A DNA stretch of 64,000 bases from Proteiniborus sp. DW1 (GCF_900095305.1 NZ_FMDO01000014.1:62001-126000), one strand, 5' to 3'; shown: positions 1 through 8,840, counted from the stretch's first letter. Numbers and translations: made by a program. The notes: a model not told the origin generated them from the letters alone.

Positions 1-73
1 TAGAAACTTAGATCCAGTTGCACAAATACCTGAATTTAAGGTTTGTTCAGTTAGAATAGAGGTGGCAAAATAG
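1..73 (+). CDS. C-terminal end of an upstream gene (partial)
   Basis: An open frame enters from the left edge (codons from base 2) and ends at TAG 71-73, giving a 23-residue tail that reads RNLDPVAQIPEFKVCSVRIE followed by three residues. It ends directly before the start of the next gene, whose Shine-Dalgarno site (GAGGTGG, about 58-64) lies inside it, so the two are translationally linked members of one operon. The fragment is too short to identify. From the neighbour, a flavin or iron-sulfur subunit of the same redox complex is an inference, not something the residues show. Confidence 0.6.
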   Translation, partial: RNLDPVAQIPEFKVCSVRIEVAK

Positions 74-74
74 A

Positions 75-2003
75 ATGTATCTATTAAAAAAAGAAAATTT
101 AGTAGAAGCTTTAAATTGCTGGAAGGAAACTTTTGATGTATATGCTCCTATGAAGCATAGTGGAGTAGTAGACCTTCTTCCATTTATAGATAGTGAAGAC
201 TTCACAGAAGAATATGTTAACTTTGCACTTCCTATAAAAAAATATCTTTTTGGGCAAAAAGAAGAACTTTTTAAATGGGAAAAGAAAAATGACAGAATAG
301 AATTATCTCATATAGATGGTGAAAGCTTTAAAGAAAGAGTATATTTTGGAGTAAGACCATGCGACACTTATAGCATAACCTATTTGGATCAGTTCTTTTA
401 TGAAAGATATAAAGATAATATCTATGCTGTAAAAAGAGAAAAAGCATATTTTGTAGCTATTAATTGTACAAGCCCTGGTAGCAACTGTTTCTGTAATTCA
501 ACTGGTACAGGACCATTTGCTACAAAAGGATATGATATACTTTTCACTCCTATAGACGATGGATATTTAGTTGAAATAGGTACAAGTAGGGGAGAAGAGT
601 TAATAGCCATAGCTGCTCATCTATTTATGCCTATAAGTGAAGATATGTCTAATAAAAAGAAAGCAGTATATGAGTTGGCACTAAGTAGATTTACAAAGAA
701 ACTAAGAGTTTCTGATGTAAAACAAATGTTAGAAGAGAGCTTTGACGATGAAATATGGATAGAGTTATCTAAGACTTGTATGGGATGTACTGGCTGTACT
801 AATGTTTGTCCAACTTGTACATGCTTCAATGTAGTTGATGAGGATAATGGAGACGGAACAGGCTCTAGAGTTAGGTACTGGGATTCTTGTCAGGCAGACT
901 CATTTACAAGAAATGCAGGAGGACATAATCCAAGGGATGAAGTCTCAAGAGTCAGATATAGAATTTATGATAAGATGAAATACATTGATGAAAGATATGG
1001 ATTTAAGGGCTGTGTAGGATGCGGAAGATGTATAGATGCATGTCCGGTATATATTGACATAGTTGAAATAGTTGAAAAATTAGGAAAGAAATATAGTGAT
1101 AAGGTCATTCAGGAACTTGAGAAAAAAGCAAAAGAAAATACTAAGGTAGTGCCAGAACAACATGAATGTAGTGATGATTGCTCATATGTATATACACCTA
1201 AGGTAGCTATTATTAAGGATATTATCCAAGAAACCAGCGATATCAAGAGATTTGTTGTTCAATATGAGGACAAGTCATTACATGAGAGCTTAAAATATAC
1301 AGGCCAGTTTTTTAAGATAACTGTATTTGGAGTAGGAGAAATAGCTATATCTATTCCTTCAGGTGACTTCAAAAAGGATTATCTAGAGTTTTATATTAAG
1401 AAAGCAGGTAAGGTAACAACTGTTCTTCATAATATGAAGATTGGAGATAAAATAGGACTAAGAGGACCATTTGGGAAAGGCTTCCCTGTAGATGAGCTTA
1501 AAGGAAGAGATATTCTAATTATAGGTAGTGGAGTTGGACTGGCACCTGTACGTACTGCTATTGAGAGAGTAACTGAAAATAGGCGAGACTATGGAAAAGT
1601 AGTTATCATAGCTAGTTCAAGATCCTACGAAAACCTAATATATAGGAATGACTTGATAGAGTGGAGCAAGTTAGATGGAATTAAGGTGCTTTATGCCTTA
1701 GCTAAACCAACTAATGAAGTTGATGCTTATGTCGGATATATGAATGATTTAATTAAAGATTTAGATTTCGATTGGGACAATTCAACTGCAATAATATGTG
1801 CTTCACCTAATAGGATTAAATCTGTATCTAGTGACCTATTAGAACTAGGTTTAGATGGTAAGAACATCTTAACATCACTAGAGACTCACATGAGATGTGG
1901 GATAGGTAAATGTGGACACTGTAAGGTAGGAAGTAAATATATGTGTGTAGATGGACCAGTATTTAACTACGAAGAAATGCTAACACTACCACCGGAATTT
2001 TAG
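75..2003 (+). CDS. fused 4Fe-4S / FAD-NAD(P) electron-transfer subunit (AsrA-AsrB or FlxA-FlxB type)
   Basis: This 642-residue protein joins two subunits that are usually separate. Residues about 1-340 match the AsrA/hydrogenase-beta family: a domain with a conserved GVRPCDTYSI segment, then two ferredoxin-type clusters (CMGCTGCTNVCP near 235, CVGCGRCIDACP near 313). Residues about 370-640 match the AsrB/hydrogenase-gamma (PyrK-like) family: flavin-binding barrel, NAD(P)-binding GSGVGLAPVR, and a C-terminal 2Fe-2S motif CGIGKCGHC near 607 with a further Cys near 624. Known relatives pass electrons from NAD(P)H through FAD and Fe-S clusters to a partner such as sulfite reductase, sulfhydrogenase or a heterodisulfide-reductase-like complex. 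No AsrC is present downstream, so the partner must lie upstream. ATG 75 has a good ribosome site. A terminator follows, so this is the last gene of its operon. Confidence 0.85.
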   Translation: MYLLKKENLVEALNCWKETFDVYAPMKHSGVVDLLPFIDSEDFTEEYVNFALPIKKYLFGQKEELFKWEKKNDRIELSHIDGESFKERVYFGVRPCDTYSITYLDQFFYERYKDNIYAVKREKAYFVAINCTSPGSNCFCNSTGTGPFATKGYDILFTPIDDGYLVEIGTSRGEELIAIAAHLFMPISEDMSNKKKAVYELALSRFTKKLRVSDVKQMLEESFDDEIWIELSKTCMGCTGCTNVCPTCTCFNVVDEDNGDGTGSRVRYWDSCQADSFTRNAGGHNPRDEVSRVRYRIYDKMKYIDERYGFKGCVGCGRCIDACPVYIDIVEIVEKLGKKYSDKVIQELEKKAKENTKVVPEQHECSDDCSYVYTPKVAIIKDIIQETSDIKRFVVQYEDKSLHESLKYTGQFFKITVFGVGEIAISIPSGDFKKDYLEFYIKKAGKVTTVLHNMKIGDKIGLRGPFGKGFPVDELKGRDILIIGSGVGLAPVRTAIERVTENRRDYGKVVIIASSRSYENLIYRNDLIEWSKLDGIKVLYALAKPTNEVDAYVGYMNDLIKDLDFDWDNSTAIICASPNRIKSVSSDLLELGLDGKNILTSLETHMRCGIGKCGHCKVGSKYMCVDGPVFNYEEMLTLPPEF

Positions 2004-2014
2004 AAAAATTTATG

Positions 2015-2058
2015 AACTCCATTTAAAAGGTGAAGATCTTTTAAATGGAGTTTTTTTT
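2015..2058 (+). terminator. Rho-independent terminator
   Basis: A perfect 15-base stem (2015-2029 with 2038-2052) and an 8-base loop are followed by a T-run to 2058. It lies 12 bases after the redox fusion gene and closes that operon. Confidence 0.9.
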
Positions 2059-2170
2059 GCTAATCTATTTATAAAATTCCTTACTTTAGAATTATATTTA
2101 TAGACAACTTACTGGATTAAGTTTACAATAAAGATATCTGAATTTTATTTCAATTTAAGGGGGAGAAGAG

Positions 2171-2365
2171 ATGGAAAGATGGGAACATAAAACAATTAAG
2201 ATTAGACTTCAGGGCTTTACTGGAGGTATATTAGATACAGAAGAGTTTGACTATGAATTGAATAAGCTTGGAGAGCAAGGATGGGAGCTAGTTTCCTGTT
2301 TTTCAACAAATGGGGCTCAAGGGTATGGTAGAGAAGCAATAGCAGTATTCAAAAGAAGAAAATAA
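2171..2365 (+). CDS. DUF4177 family small protein
   Basis: A 64-residue soluble protein. The family signature is visible: an N-terminal MERWEHKTIKIR strand, a middle region ending GEQGWELVS, and a C-terminal strand ending AVFKRRK. DUF4177 proteins are small, widespread in Firmicutes and have no assigned biochemical role. The start has a strong GGGGGAGAAG site. The GNAT gene starts 18 bases downstream, so the two are probably cotranscribed. Confidence 0.8.
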   Translation: MERWEHKTIKIRLQGFTGGILDTEEFDYELNKLGEQGWELVSCFSTNGAQGYGREAIAVFKRRK

Positions 2366-2383
2366 TTATATGAGGTGAATGAT

Positions 2384-2836
2384 ATGGAAGTTATATCTAT
2401 AAAAAAATCTCCTGAATATAAAGATAGAGCAATTAAATATTTTCAAAGTAAATGGGCATCGCCAAGTAGTATGAAAGTCTATGATGACTGTATTACAAAT
2501 TGTATCACTACTACTAATCCATTACCTCAATGGTATCTGTTATTAAATAATGATAAAATAATCGGCTGTGCAGGTCTTATAACAAATGATTTTATTAGCC
2601 GTATGGATTTATATCCCTGGGTATGTGCACTATATATTGAGGAAGATTACAGGGGAAATAATTATGGTTCTCTTCTATTAGAACGGGCAAAACTAGATGC
2701 AAAAACAGGGGGATTTTCTCACCTATACCTCTGTACAGATCATATTGGTTACTATGAGAGGTATGGGTTTAAGTATGTTGGTGTAGGTTATCATCCATGG
2801 GGAGAGAGTTCTCGTATATATTCTACAGAATTATAG
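2384..2836 (+). CDS. GNAT family N-acetyltransferase
   Basis: A 150-residue single-domain acetyltransferase. Motif A, the acetyl-CoA pyrophosphate loop, is seen as EEDYRGNNYGSLLL near residue 86 (R-G-N-N-Y-G matches Q/RxxGxG/A). The C-terminal ERYGFKYVG segment is the usual beta-6/7 YxxxGF motif. I chose ATG 2384 because GAGGTGA at 2372-2378 is spaced six bases from it; a GTG nine bases earlier lies inside that site. The substrate cannot be inferred. It lies just behind the DUF4177 gene. Confidence 0.85.
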   Translation: MEVISIKKSPEYKDRAIKYFQSKWASPSSMKVYDDCITNCITTTNPLPQWYLLLNNDKIIGCAGLITNDFISRMDLYPWVCALYIEEDYRGNNYGSLLLERAKLDAKTGGFSHLYLCTDHIGYYERYGFKYVGVGYHPWGESSRIYSTEL

Positions 2837-2981
2837 GCTAGATTTTTAAATGAGAGAAATATATGAGGTAAAAAATGATTATGGAATTCATTTTGCATAG
2901 TTTCAACTTTTTATGCAACAAGTTCAATTAAAGTGTAAAAAGTAAATGAAAGCGTAAGAATTTTTAATGGGGGAGATATAT

Positions 2982-3221
2982 TTGGACAATATAGATAAAC
3001 GTAATAGGCTAGAAGAAGAACCTTTTTCCTATAAAGTATCAAAAGATAATAAGGTATTTATATTTTGGGAAAAGAAGCAAGTAAAGATACTAAGAGGAAA
3101 AGAAAGTGAAAAATTTTTAGCTAAAATTGCAAATGCTGATACATTTGAATCACAATTGATTATGGCTAAAATAACAGGTAACTTTAAGCGTGGAAATGAA
3201 AAAGTTAATAAAGCAAAATAA
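2982..3221 (+). CDS. conserved small hypothetical protein
   Basis: A 79-residue charged protein without membrane segments or cysteines, ending in a basic tail (GNFKRGNEKVNKAK). I place the start at TTG 2982 (MDNIDKRN) because the GGGGGAG site at 2969-2975 is well spaced for it; the in-frame ATG 2967 lies before that site. The pattern of KVFIFWEKKQVKIL strands followed by KESEKFLAKI and LIMAKITGNFKRGNE looks like a family of tiny Firmicute proteins without known function. I cannot name the family. Confidence 0.65.
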   Translation: MDNIDKRNRLEEEPFSYKVSKDNKVFIFWEKKQVKILRGKESEKFLAKIANADTFESQLIMAKITGNFKRGNEKVNKAK

Positions 3222-3404
3222 AATAGAATATGAATCTATGAAAATGTTGCTTTTAGAAGATTTAGGTAATGCAGATTCATAAAAATAGCATAAGAAGGAC
3301 GAAAGTTTATGTAAGTATATGAATTATACTTAGACGAGTGAAGGGGACTTAAAGCAACAGTTATTAAAAAGTAACTGTAGTCAATATAATGGGAGGGATA
3401 AGAT

Positions 3405-3887
3405 ATGGCATGGCCAACACATATTGTAGCAGCTGGGGGATATGTTTTTGATAAAAAAGGGAACATACTTATCGTAAAAACCCATAATAGAGGGTGGGAT
3501 TGTACTGGAGGACAAATTGAAGTTGGAGAAAATATTGAGGAAGGTGTCCTAAGAGAGATTTTAGAAGAAAGTGGAGTGAGAGCCTCTGTTAGATGCTTAG
3601 TAGGTATATATTCCAATGTTGGACAACACATGCATTATGATGAGGTTACACATGTACCTACAAAGGTTATGTTTGATTTTATTTGTGACTATGTAGATGG
3701 GGAATTAAAGACTTCTAATGAAACGAGTGAAGTGATCTGGGTTCCTAAAAATGATGTGTTAAATTATATTACAGCTCCTGCTAGTGCACTTAGATTTAAA
3801 AATGTAATTGAGTTTGATGGTCGTATTCACTATTGTTCTTATATTTCAAAGCCTAAGTTTAAAGTGTTATCATCAAGATTTGTTTAG
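3405..3887 (+). CDS. Nudix hydrolase
   Basis: A 160-residue Nudix domain protein. The catalytic box is complete: GGQIEVGENIEEGVLREILE then ESGV, matching G-x5-E-x7-REUxEExGU at about residues 43-65. Its glutamates bind Mg2+ and cleave X-linked nucleoside diphosphates; the X group cannot be predicted. GGGAGG lies before the ATG. The gene stands alone with about 180 bases of noncoding DNA before it and 360 after it. The region before it contains a small inverted repeat (ACAGTTA...TAACTGT, 3357-3378) of unknown role. Confidence 0.88.
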   Translation: MAWPTHIVAAGGYVFDKKGNILIVKTHNRGWDCTGGQIEVGENIEEGVLREILEESGVRASVRCLVGIYSNVGQHMHYDEVTHVPTKVMFDFICDYVDGELKTSNETSEVIWVPKNDVLNYITAPASALRFKNVIEFDGRIHYCSYISKPKFKVLSSRFV

Positions 3888-4251
3888 TTGTAAAAACAAA
3901 TCGAAAATGTCCATGAAAAAGGGAAAGTGCTCTTAGATTATTGTGTATATCTAGAGAGTTAATACGGATAGGCTAAGCCTGATTAGATAAGGCAATGCAA
4001 TTTAGCTAGAATGATAAGTGATGAAATTTGATTGTATCACTTACATATGGAGTAAAGCAACCATTTAATAATTAGCTGATAGAGGATATATTCAGCTTAT
4101 GTATTTTTCAACAATAAGATATATTTCTTTATAGAGTTGGTTCAAGGGTAGTGGAACCATTATGGTGTAGTATTGGAGGAGATTTTGAAGAAGATGAACT
4201 AAATAATACAAAAACATGTATTCTAAGAAACTGAGATGTTAAGGAGGCTTT
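3888..4251. other. 364-base stretch without a convincing gene
   Basis: An AT-rich gap between the Nudix and DUF4275 genes. It holds an inverted repeat TAAGTGAT (4015-4022) / ATCACTTA (4036-4043), and near 4123-4239 a 38-codon open run without a start codon that reads RVGSRVVEPLWCSIGGDFEE. The run looks protein-like and may be a gene remnant, but I cannot match it. The last bases carry the AAGGAGG ribosome site of the next gene. Confidence 0.4.
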
Positions 4252-4686
4252 ATGAATATATATCAAATACTTCAGAAGAAAAAAATAAAAGTAACTGAAG
4301 CTCCAAAGTGGGGAGTTTTTCTAAGGAAGCAATGGGAAGATAGTTTTGTTGACCATTTAACCACTAAAGAGAAGAAGGATATATTTTTATTAGATGATGA
4401 TGGTTTTTGTGGATACTTATGGCATGTGTTTAGCTATGAAAAAAGAAGTTGTCTACAAGGTCCAGAGGCTGAAAAGGCATTTAATAACGAACAAAAAAAC
4501 TATTGCTATGTTTTTTGGCAGCATTCAGATTATGCTTTAATAATTGAGAATGCAAAAATGCTTAATTCAAATGATCTAAAAGAGGAACAGGATATCTATG
4601 TTGTGGACAAAGATTTTAAATGGACTTATGTAAAAACACATGAAACCTTATGGTGTGGACCTTATTTTAGTAGAAGAGATATATAA
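4252..4686 (+). CDS. DUF4275 family protein
   Basis: A 144-residue soluble protein with the DUF4275 signature: WGVFLRKQWEDSF near the N terminus, LWHVFSYEKRSCLQGPEAEKAF in the centre (given here as a landmark near residues 51-72), then VFWQHSDYALIIENA, DIYVVDKDFKWTYVKTHE and a final CGPYF. The family occurs mainly in Bacilli and Clostridia and has no assigned function. ATG 4252 has AAGGAGG at a good spacing. It stands alone between noncoding gaps. Confidence 0.8.
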   Translation: MNIYQILQKKKIKVTEAPKWGVFLRKQWEDSFVDHLTTKEKKDIFLLDDDGFCGYLWHVFSYEKRSCLQGPEAEKAFNNEQKNYCYVFWQHSDYALIIENAKMLNSNDLKEEQDIYVVDKDFKWTYVKTHETLWCGPYFSRRDI

Positions 4687-4793
4687 GGTATATTTTATTT
4701 GATTTTAATAATTAGATGGATTAGAGGTTCACAGACGTTAGTCTCATGACAACAAGAAAAATAAAATAAGAGGATCTAATGGAGGGGATTAAA

Positions 4794-5599
4794 TTGAAAT
4801 TTGCAGCTTTTACAGATCTTCATTATGATATTATTCATGACTCAGATAGACGATTACAATAATTTATAGATTCAGCAATGAAAGCAAAAGTGGATTTTAT
4901 TGTAGAGCTGGGAGATTTGTGCCATCCTTCTAAGGAAAACAAGCATATAGTTTCTAAATTAAAGGAACTAGGTGTTCCGTGCTTCTTTCATGTAGGTAAC
5001 CATATGCAAACTATATAAATACTCCAGATGGCAGCAAGACATACTACAAACGCAACTACAATAATAATACAGATGACTATCCATATTTTCCACCAGAAGA
5101 AATCCAATTGCTAAAAAATGAGTTAGCAGACGAAGACTTGTACTATGTCTTATTTTCGCATCAGAGCCTATCAAATGATTTTATGAAGAGAGGAATTTCT
5201 AATCGTGAGGAAATCAGAGAAATCCTGGAACGTAGAAATGAAGACGTAAAGCGGGTATTGCTGTGTATGAATGGCCATGACCATAGAGATGGTGTGAAAG
5301 TCATTAATGGAATTCATTATTACACATTAAATTCCATGTCATGTTTTTGGCATGGAATAAAGGAAACTTTTAACTACAGCAAAGAAATACATGACAGATA
5401 CCCTTATCTGAAGGATATGATTCTTTATGAAGAAGCATTACATGCAATAGTTACTATTGATGAGAATATGAGCGTCTAGATAGATGGTATAGAGGGGAGA
5501 TATCAGAATATAACTCCCAAGGATATAGGGCTGGGAAATACTTGGAATGGTGTTTCCATTGAACCTAGAACTTCATCTCTGTATATAGAATATAAATAA
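4794..5599 (+). pseudogene. broken metallophosphoesterase with three lesions
   Basis: The reading starts at TTG 4794 behind GGAGGGG (4781-4787) with KFAAFTDLHYD, the first metal motif (DxH). It hits TAA at 4860-4862, then continues in the same frame through GDLCHP and FFHVGNH to TAA 5016. At that point the downstream part lies in another frame (from about 5012: NTPDGSKTYYKRNYNNN, then ELADEDLYYVLFSHQSL and MNGHDHRDG). A stretch of roughly 25-40 codons expected between the GNHD motif and this part is missing. A TAG at 5477 interrupts the last portion, which ends at TAA 5597-5599. The remaining motifs are those of calcineurin-like phosphoesterases. Two nonsense codons plus an internal frame-changing deletion make a functional product very unlikely. 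Confidence 0.85.
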
Positions 5600-5660
5600 A
5601 GTACATTTTTCACTATATGTGGAGAAAAACTCCCCATTTCAAATTTTGGAGGATATGTAT

Positions 5661-6416
5661 ATGAGATTAAGTGAAATAGAAGAATTTATAGTAAATTTAT
5701 TTGATACTAAGAATAATGACTGTTTCCATGAAGAAAGTGGAATTACAGTAAGAGGGACAGAAGGAATAAAGAGAATTGGATACTGTACAAATTTAACACT
5801 AGATACCATTGAAGAAGCAAGAAAAAATAAGGTTGATTTGATTTTAACACATCATGATGCTTGGGACTTTATGTTTGGACTTAAGGATGCTTGTCGAGAA
5901 AAACTGCTAGAATACAATATCTCGCATTATTTTAACCATCTTCCGTTAGATGACTGTGATTTCGGAACAAATAATTCTTTAATTGATAAGTTAGGTTTGC
6001 AAATAATTGAAAGGACTCATTTAGAAGATGGGTTCTATTGCGGACGCATTGCAGAGGCTGATGAAGGTATGACATTTGAGGATTTAGTACAGAAACTAGG
6101 AGCATTGTTAGAGGAACCAGTAAAAGCATGGAAGTTTAAAGATGAAGCTATAAAAAGGATTGGATTAGTGTGCGGTGGCGGAGGTTTCACCACAGACCTT
6201 AAAGTGGCAGTTGAGAAAAATTGCGATGTCTACATAACGGGAGAAAAAGTTCTATACACCATTGAATATGCTAAATTTATGGGAATGAACTTGATAATAG
6301 GAAGCCATACCTTTACTGAAATATTTGGAATAGAAAGTCTTGCAAAAAAAGTTAAGGAAAGATATGAAGATATAGAAATTATTAGACTAATGGAAGAACA
6401 TCTTGAAGCATTATAA
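5661..6416 (+). CDS. Nif3-like dinuclear metal centre protein
   Basis: A 251-residue member of the Nif3/DUF34 family, which forms toroidal hexamers with a two-metal site. Metal-site motifs are visible: THHDAWD near residue 64, HLPLDDCDFGTNN near 94 (the usual form is HTPLD), and GSHTFTE near 216. YITGE precedes the last motif. The family has been called 'GTP cyclohydrolase I type 2', but its physiological reaction is unsettled. I start at ATG 5661 because GGAGG (5648-5652) is placed for it; the open frame extends 14 codons upstream to a GTG without a good site. It lies 60 bases after the broken metallophosphoesterase and appears to be a single gene. Confidence 0.85.
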   Translation: MRLSEIEEFIVNLFDTKNNDCFHEESGITVRGTEGIKRIGYCTNLTLDTIEEARKNKVDLILTHHDAWDFMFGLKDACREKLLEYNISHYFNHLPLDDCDFGTNNSLIDKLGLQIIERTHLEDGFYCGRIAEADEGMTFEDLVQKLGALLEEPVKAWKFKDEAIKRIGLVCGGGGFTTDLKVAVEKNCDVYITGEKVLYTIEYAKFMGMNLIIGSHTFTEIFGIESLAKKVKERYEDIEIIRLMEEHLEAL

Positions 6417-6529
6417 AGAAAGTAAAATTTAAGACATAAGTAATTATAAAAGTTTTAAGTTAAGAAATAAGATTATTTCTTAAAAAATAGGTGAGTGGAT
6501 GGAAAAATAAAATTTGTGGGGGAAATTAA

Positions 6530-6940
6530 ATGTATTATATTGTAATAATAATGTCAATTATGACACTATTGTTATTTTGGGGCTGCATTAAAACATATAA
6601 TATAAATGGAAAAGTTCTTGTTGATGGAGCAGGATTTTATAGCATTGAGTTTTACTGGTGGATAATATTAGCATCTTTTCTAGTCCTTTTTATAACCTTT
6701 AATAGTATAGGCAAATGGTTGCTGCTTATTTTTTATTTATTATGGCTCATAGCCTTATTTATGAATCACTGGAGATATTACTTTTTTGGTGCGACAGAGA
6801 AAAAGCTTAAAGGATATAATGACTGTTTTAAGAATACGATTAAAGTACTAAAAGCTTCAGAAAGGAAAATTATTCCAGGTTTATATCATATTATATTAAG
6901 CATAGTAGTGGCAGTAGACTTTTTAGTTGTATTGATGTAA
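6530..6940 (+). CDS. small integral membrane protein, unknown
   Basis: A 136-residue protein with about four predicted membrane helices (near residues 2-20, 42-60, 62-82 and 115-135) and a basic loop between helices 3 and 4 (ATEKKLKGYNDCFKN). I do not recognise a family. The ATG has TGGGGGAAA before it. The CPBP-type membrane protein follows 86 bases later, so they may share a transcript. Nothing else indicates a role. Confidence 0.6.
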   Translation: MYYIVIIMSIMTLLLFWGCIKTYNINGKVLVDGAGFYSIEFYWWIILASFLVLFITFNSIGKWLLLIFYLLWLIALFMNHWRYYFFGATEKKLKGYNDCFKNTIKVLKASERKIIPGLYHIILSIVVAVDFLVVLM

Positions 6941-7026
6941 CTTGATTTGAAGGAAATAGCTGATTTTCTATATCATGGGATAAAAATCATAAGTATAACT
7001 TTTTATAATCGAAATGAGGTTTTCTA

Positions 7027-7872
7027 ATGAAAGTAGTAAGAAAGATTTTTAGCAAAATAGATAACATAAGAAAGAGAGTTGAAAAAATAGATAAAAAGAT
7101 ATCAGATAATAGTTTAGTTAACGTAAATTATTTTTGGGGATATTTTCTAATATTATGGTTATTTATTGGTACAAAAATTTATAATTATTTTAATTTTAGA
7201 GGTATTATACCACAGTTAGGATACTATTTAATAACCTTGTTAATATGCTCTAAGAATATGAAAGTCATTAGTATTTTTTTGGACAACCCTTTTAAATCAA
7301 ATATAAATATAACTAAGATATTGAATACTATTTATTTTTATCCTTACTATGTAATAATGAGCGGAGTATTAATTGTTATAGTTCCAGAAATAATGGGATG
7401 GCTACAATCTGATCCACAAGGACTATCTAATGCTAATATTACAATTGACTTGTATATAAAAAAACTAGTTATGCTACCGATTGTTGTATTTGTTGAAGAG
7501 ATATGTAACTTGATTATTTATATTTTAATCTCCAATTGGCTTTCTAAGGCTATCAAGAAATATTGGGCAGCAGGGGCTATTATATTATCATCTTTTATTT
7601 TTGGACTACTTCATGTAACTGTCTGGAATTTTCAAACTGCAATTAATCTAGGTTTAATGCATATACCATATTTTTTTAGCATAGCATTTCTTGGCAATAT
7701 TTGGGTAAGTATAATAGCTCATGGTTTTCAGAATGCTATAGGATATTCAGTAGCTTATCATAGTAATATATCAAGAGACATTGTTATATATTCTACTCTA
7801 TTTTTTATTATATTGAAAGTAATCAGTTATTTCCTTGATAATTTGTGTCGCAAAAGAAGCCTTAATAAGTAA
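7027..7872 (+). CDS. CPBP (CAAX-like) intramembrane protease family protein
   Basis: A 281-residue polytopic membrane protein with a basic, coiled N-terminal 25 residues and about seven hydrophobic segments. The three CPBP motifs are recognisable: a Glu pair (VVFVEEICNL near residue 155), FxxxH (FIFGLLH near 196) and HxxxN (IIAHGFQN near 238). The Arg of the usual EExxxR is replaced, here reading E-E-I-C-N-L, so proteolytic activity is uncertain. Family members process prenylated proteins or bacteriocin-like peptides, or act in self-immunity; no peptide gene is visible here. It may be cotranscribed with the preceding small membrane protein. Confidence 0.75.
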   Translation: MKVVRKIFSKIDNIRKRVEKIDKKISDNSLVNVNYFWGYFLILWLFIGTKIYNYFNFRGIIPQLGYYLITLLICSKNMKVISIFLDNPFKSNINITKILNTIYFYPYYVIMSGVLIVIVPEIMGWLQSDPQGLSNANITIDLYIKKLVMLPIVVFVEEICNLIIYILISNWLSKAIKKYWAAGAIILSSFIFGLLHVTVWNFQTAINLGLMHIPYFFSIAFLGNIWVSIIAHGFQNAIGYSVAYHSNISRDIVIYSTLFFIILKVISYFLDNLCRKRSLNK

Positions 7873-8162
7873 GATTATATTTCATAATACATGGTGAAGT
7901 AGTGCTATTAATAATATAGAGAAAGATAGCTGAAAATTCTGGTTTATGGTATGTTTGCTTAAGAATTGTTATTAATATAATAAACGATACACAAATAATG
8001 ACAGAGATGAAATGGATAGCCTTAGCAATAGGTGGTGAGAATGAAATGAAATAAGAAGCTTTTGTCAGAACCAGCATTATAAAATAATATGATATATTGT
8101 TTGGAGCGTGAGTTATTATATCAGTAAAGGTTTAATAGTGAGTAAATTAAAGGGGTGATATT

Positions 8163-8264
8163 ATGATTACATATAAAGTTTATTCTGATGATTCAAAACA
8201 CTTTGAAATAGGAGATGGCTTTTTTGAAGGCTGGCCAAATCTACTGCAAGATGTTATAGGGTAG
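8163..8264 (+). pseudogene. 5' fragment of a GNAT acetyltransferase gene
   Basis: A 33-codon reading frame with an intact ribosome site (AAAGGGGTG) starts MITYKVYSDDSKHFEIGDGF and runs to FFEGWPN, then diverges into LLQDVIG and stops. The opening resembles the N terminus of a GNAT subfamily in which FFEGWPNPP is followed by the acetyl-CoA domain. Everything after the Trp-Pro-Asn is gone, consistent with a large deletion fused to unrelated bases. The similarity is from memory of the family, so moderate confidence only. Confidence 0.55.
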
Positions 8265-8298
8265 TGAATATAGTATTTAAGGCTAGGGAGTGGAAATA

Positions 8299-8623
8299 GT
8301 GTTTATTGAGATAATATTAAAATACATTGTAGTGTCAATTCTTATAAGTTTAATATTTGGTGTTACAATATTCTGAAAAACTATTACTTCATGCAATAGA
8401 AACAAAACTAGGAAGAAGGTTTAAGCCATTTATTGATAAGATTTTAGACTTGGTAATAGGTCGTGGACAAGTACCAGAAAATACGTGGGAAAGGTTAGAT
8501 AAGGCTATTGAACTTATACTTTATGGAGATGTAAGTCCTGAGTCAGTAGAATTTTTTGATGCTTGCGATAATGCAATTATAGAAGCTGGAATAGAAGAGA
8601 AATGGCAGGCTATGCCAATATAG
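8299..8623 (+). pseudogene. frameshifted small membrane-anchored hypothetical
   Basis: From GTG 8299, preceded by AGGGAG, a 25-codon frame encodes a hydrophobic helix (MFIEIILKYIVVSILISLIF) and stops at TGA 8374-8376. A second frame, open from 8354 to 8623 without its own ribosome site, continues with YSEKLLLHAIETKLGRRF and ends in EEKWQAMPI. Reading them as one gene with a single frameshift between 8354 and 8376 gives a sensible product: one N-terminal membrane helix plus a soluble domain of about 85 residues. I do not recognise the domain. If the second frame is used alone (TTG 8357 or GTG 8360), it would be an 88-residue soluble protein. Confidence 0.45.
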
Positions 8624-8840
8624 ATGAGTTGTTATATGGAAAATTAGGACCAGTGCCATAGATATGAATAGAATCACAGTAAAATATTTATGACTTAATA
8701 GGGTTAACCCTAATGATTAAGTAACCTATTTTGATAATATCTGCAAAGTGAGAGATTGTTACTATCTTATTAGAGACAGTGTCAAACTAATTAAATATGT
8801 AAAATAGTAATAGACAATATGTTTATGGGAGAGGTGACAT

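Noticed and set aside
3236-3631. 131-codon minus-strand frame
   Set aside because: It overlaps the Nudix gene antisense, with composition and start context typical of a shadow frame.
4860-5018. Recoded stop codons in the metallophosphoesterase
   Set aside because: The stops are TAA and TAG, not TGA with a selenocysteine element, and a frame-changing deletion is also present, so decay explains it better.
5108-5479. 123-codon frame as an independent gene
   Set aside because: It is the second half of the broken metallophosphoesterase; no ribosome site precedes its ATG and the protein lacks the first metal motifs.
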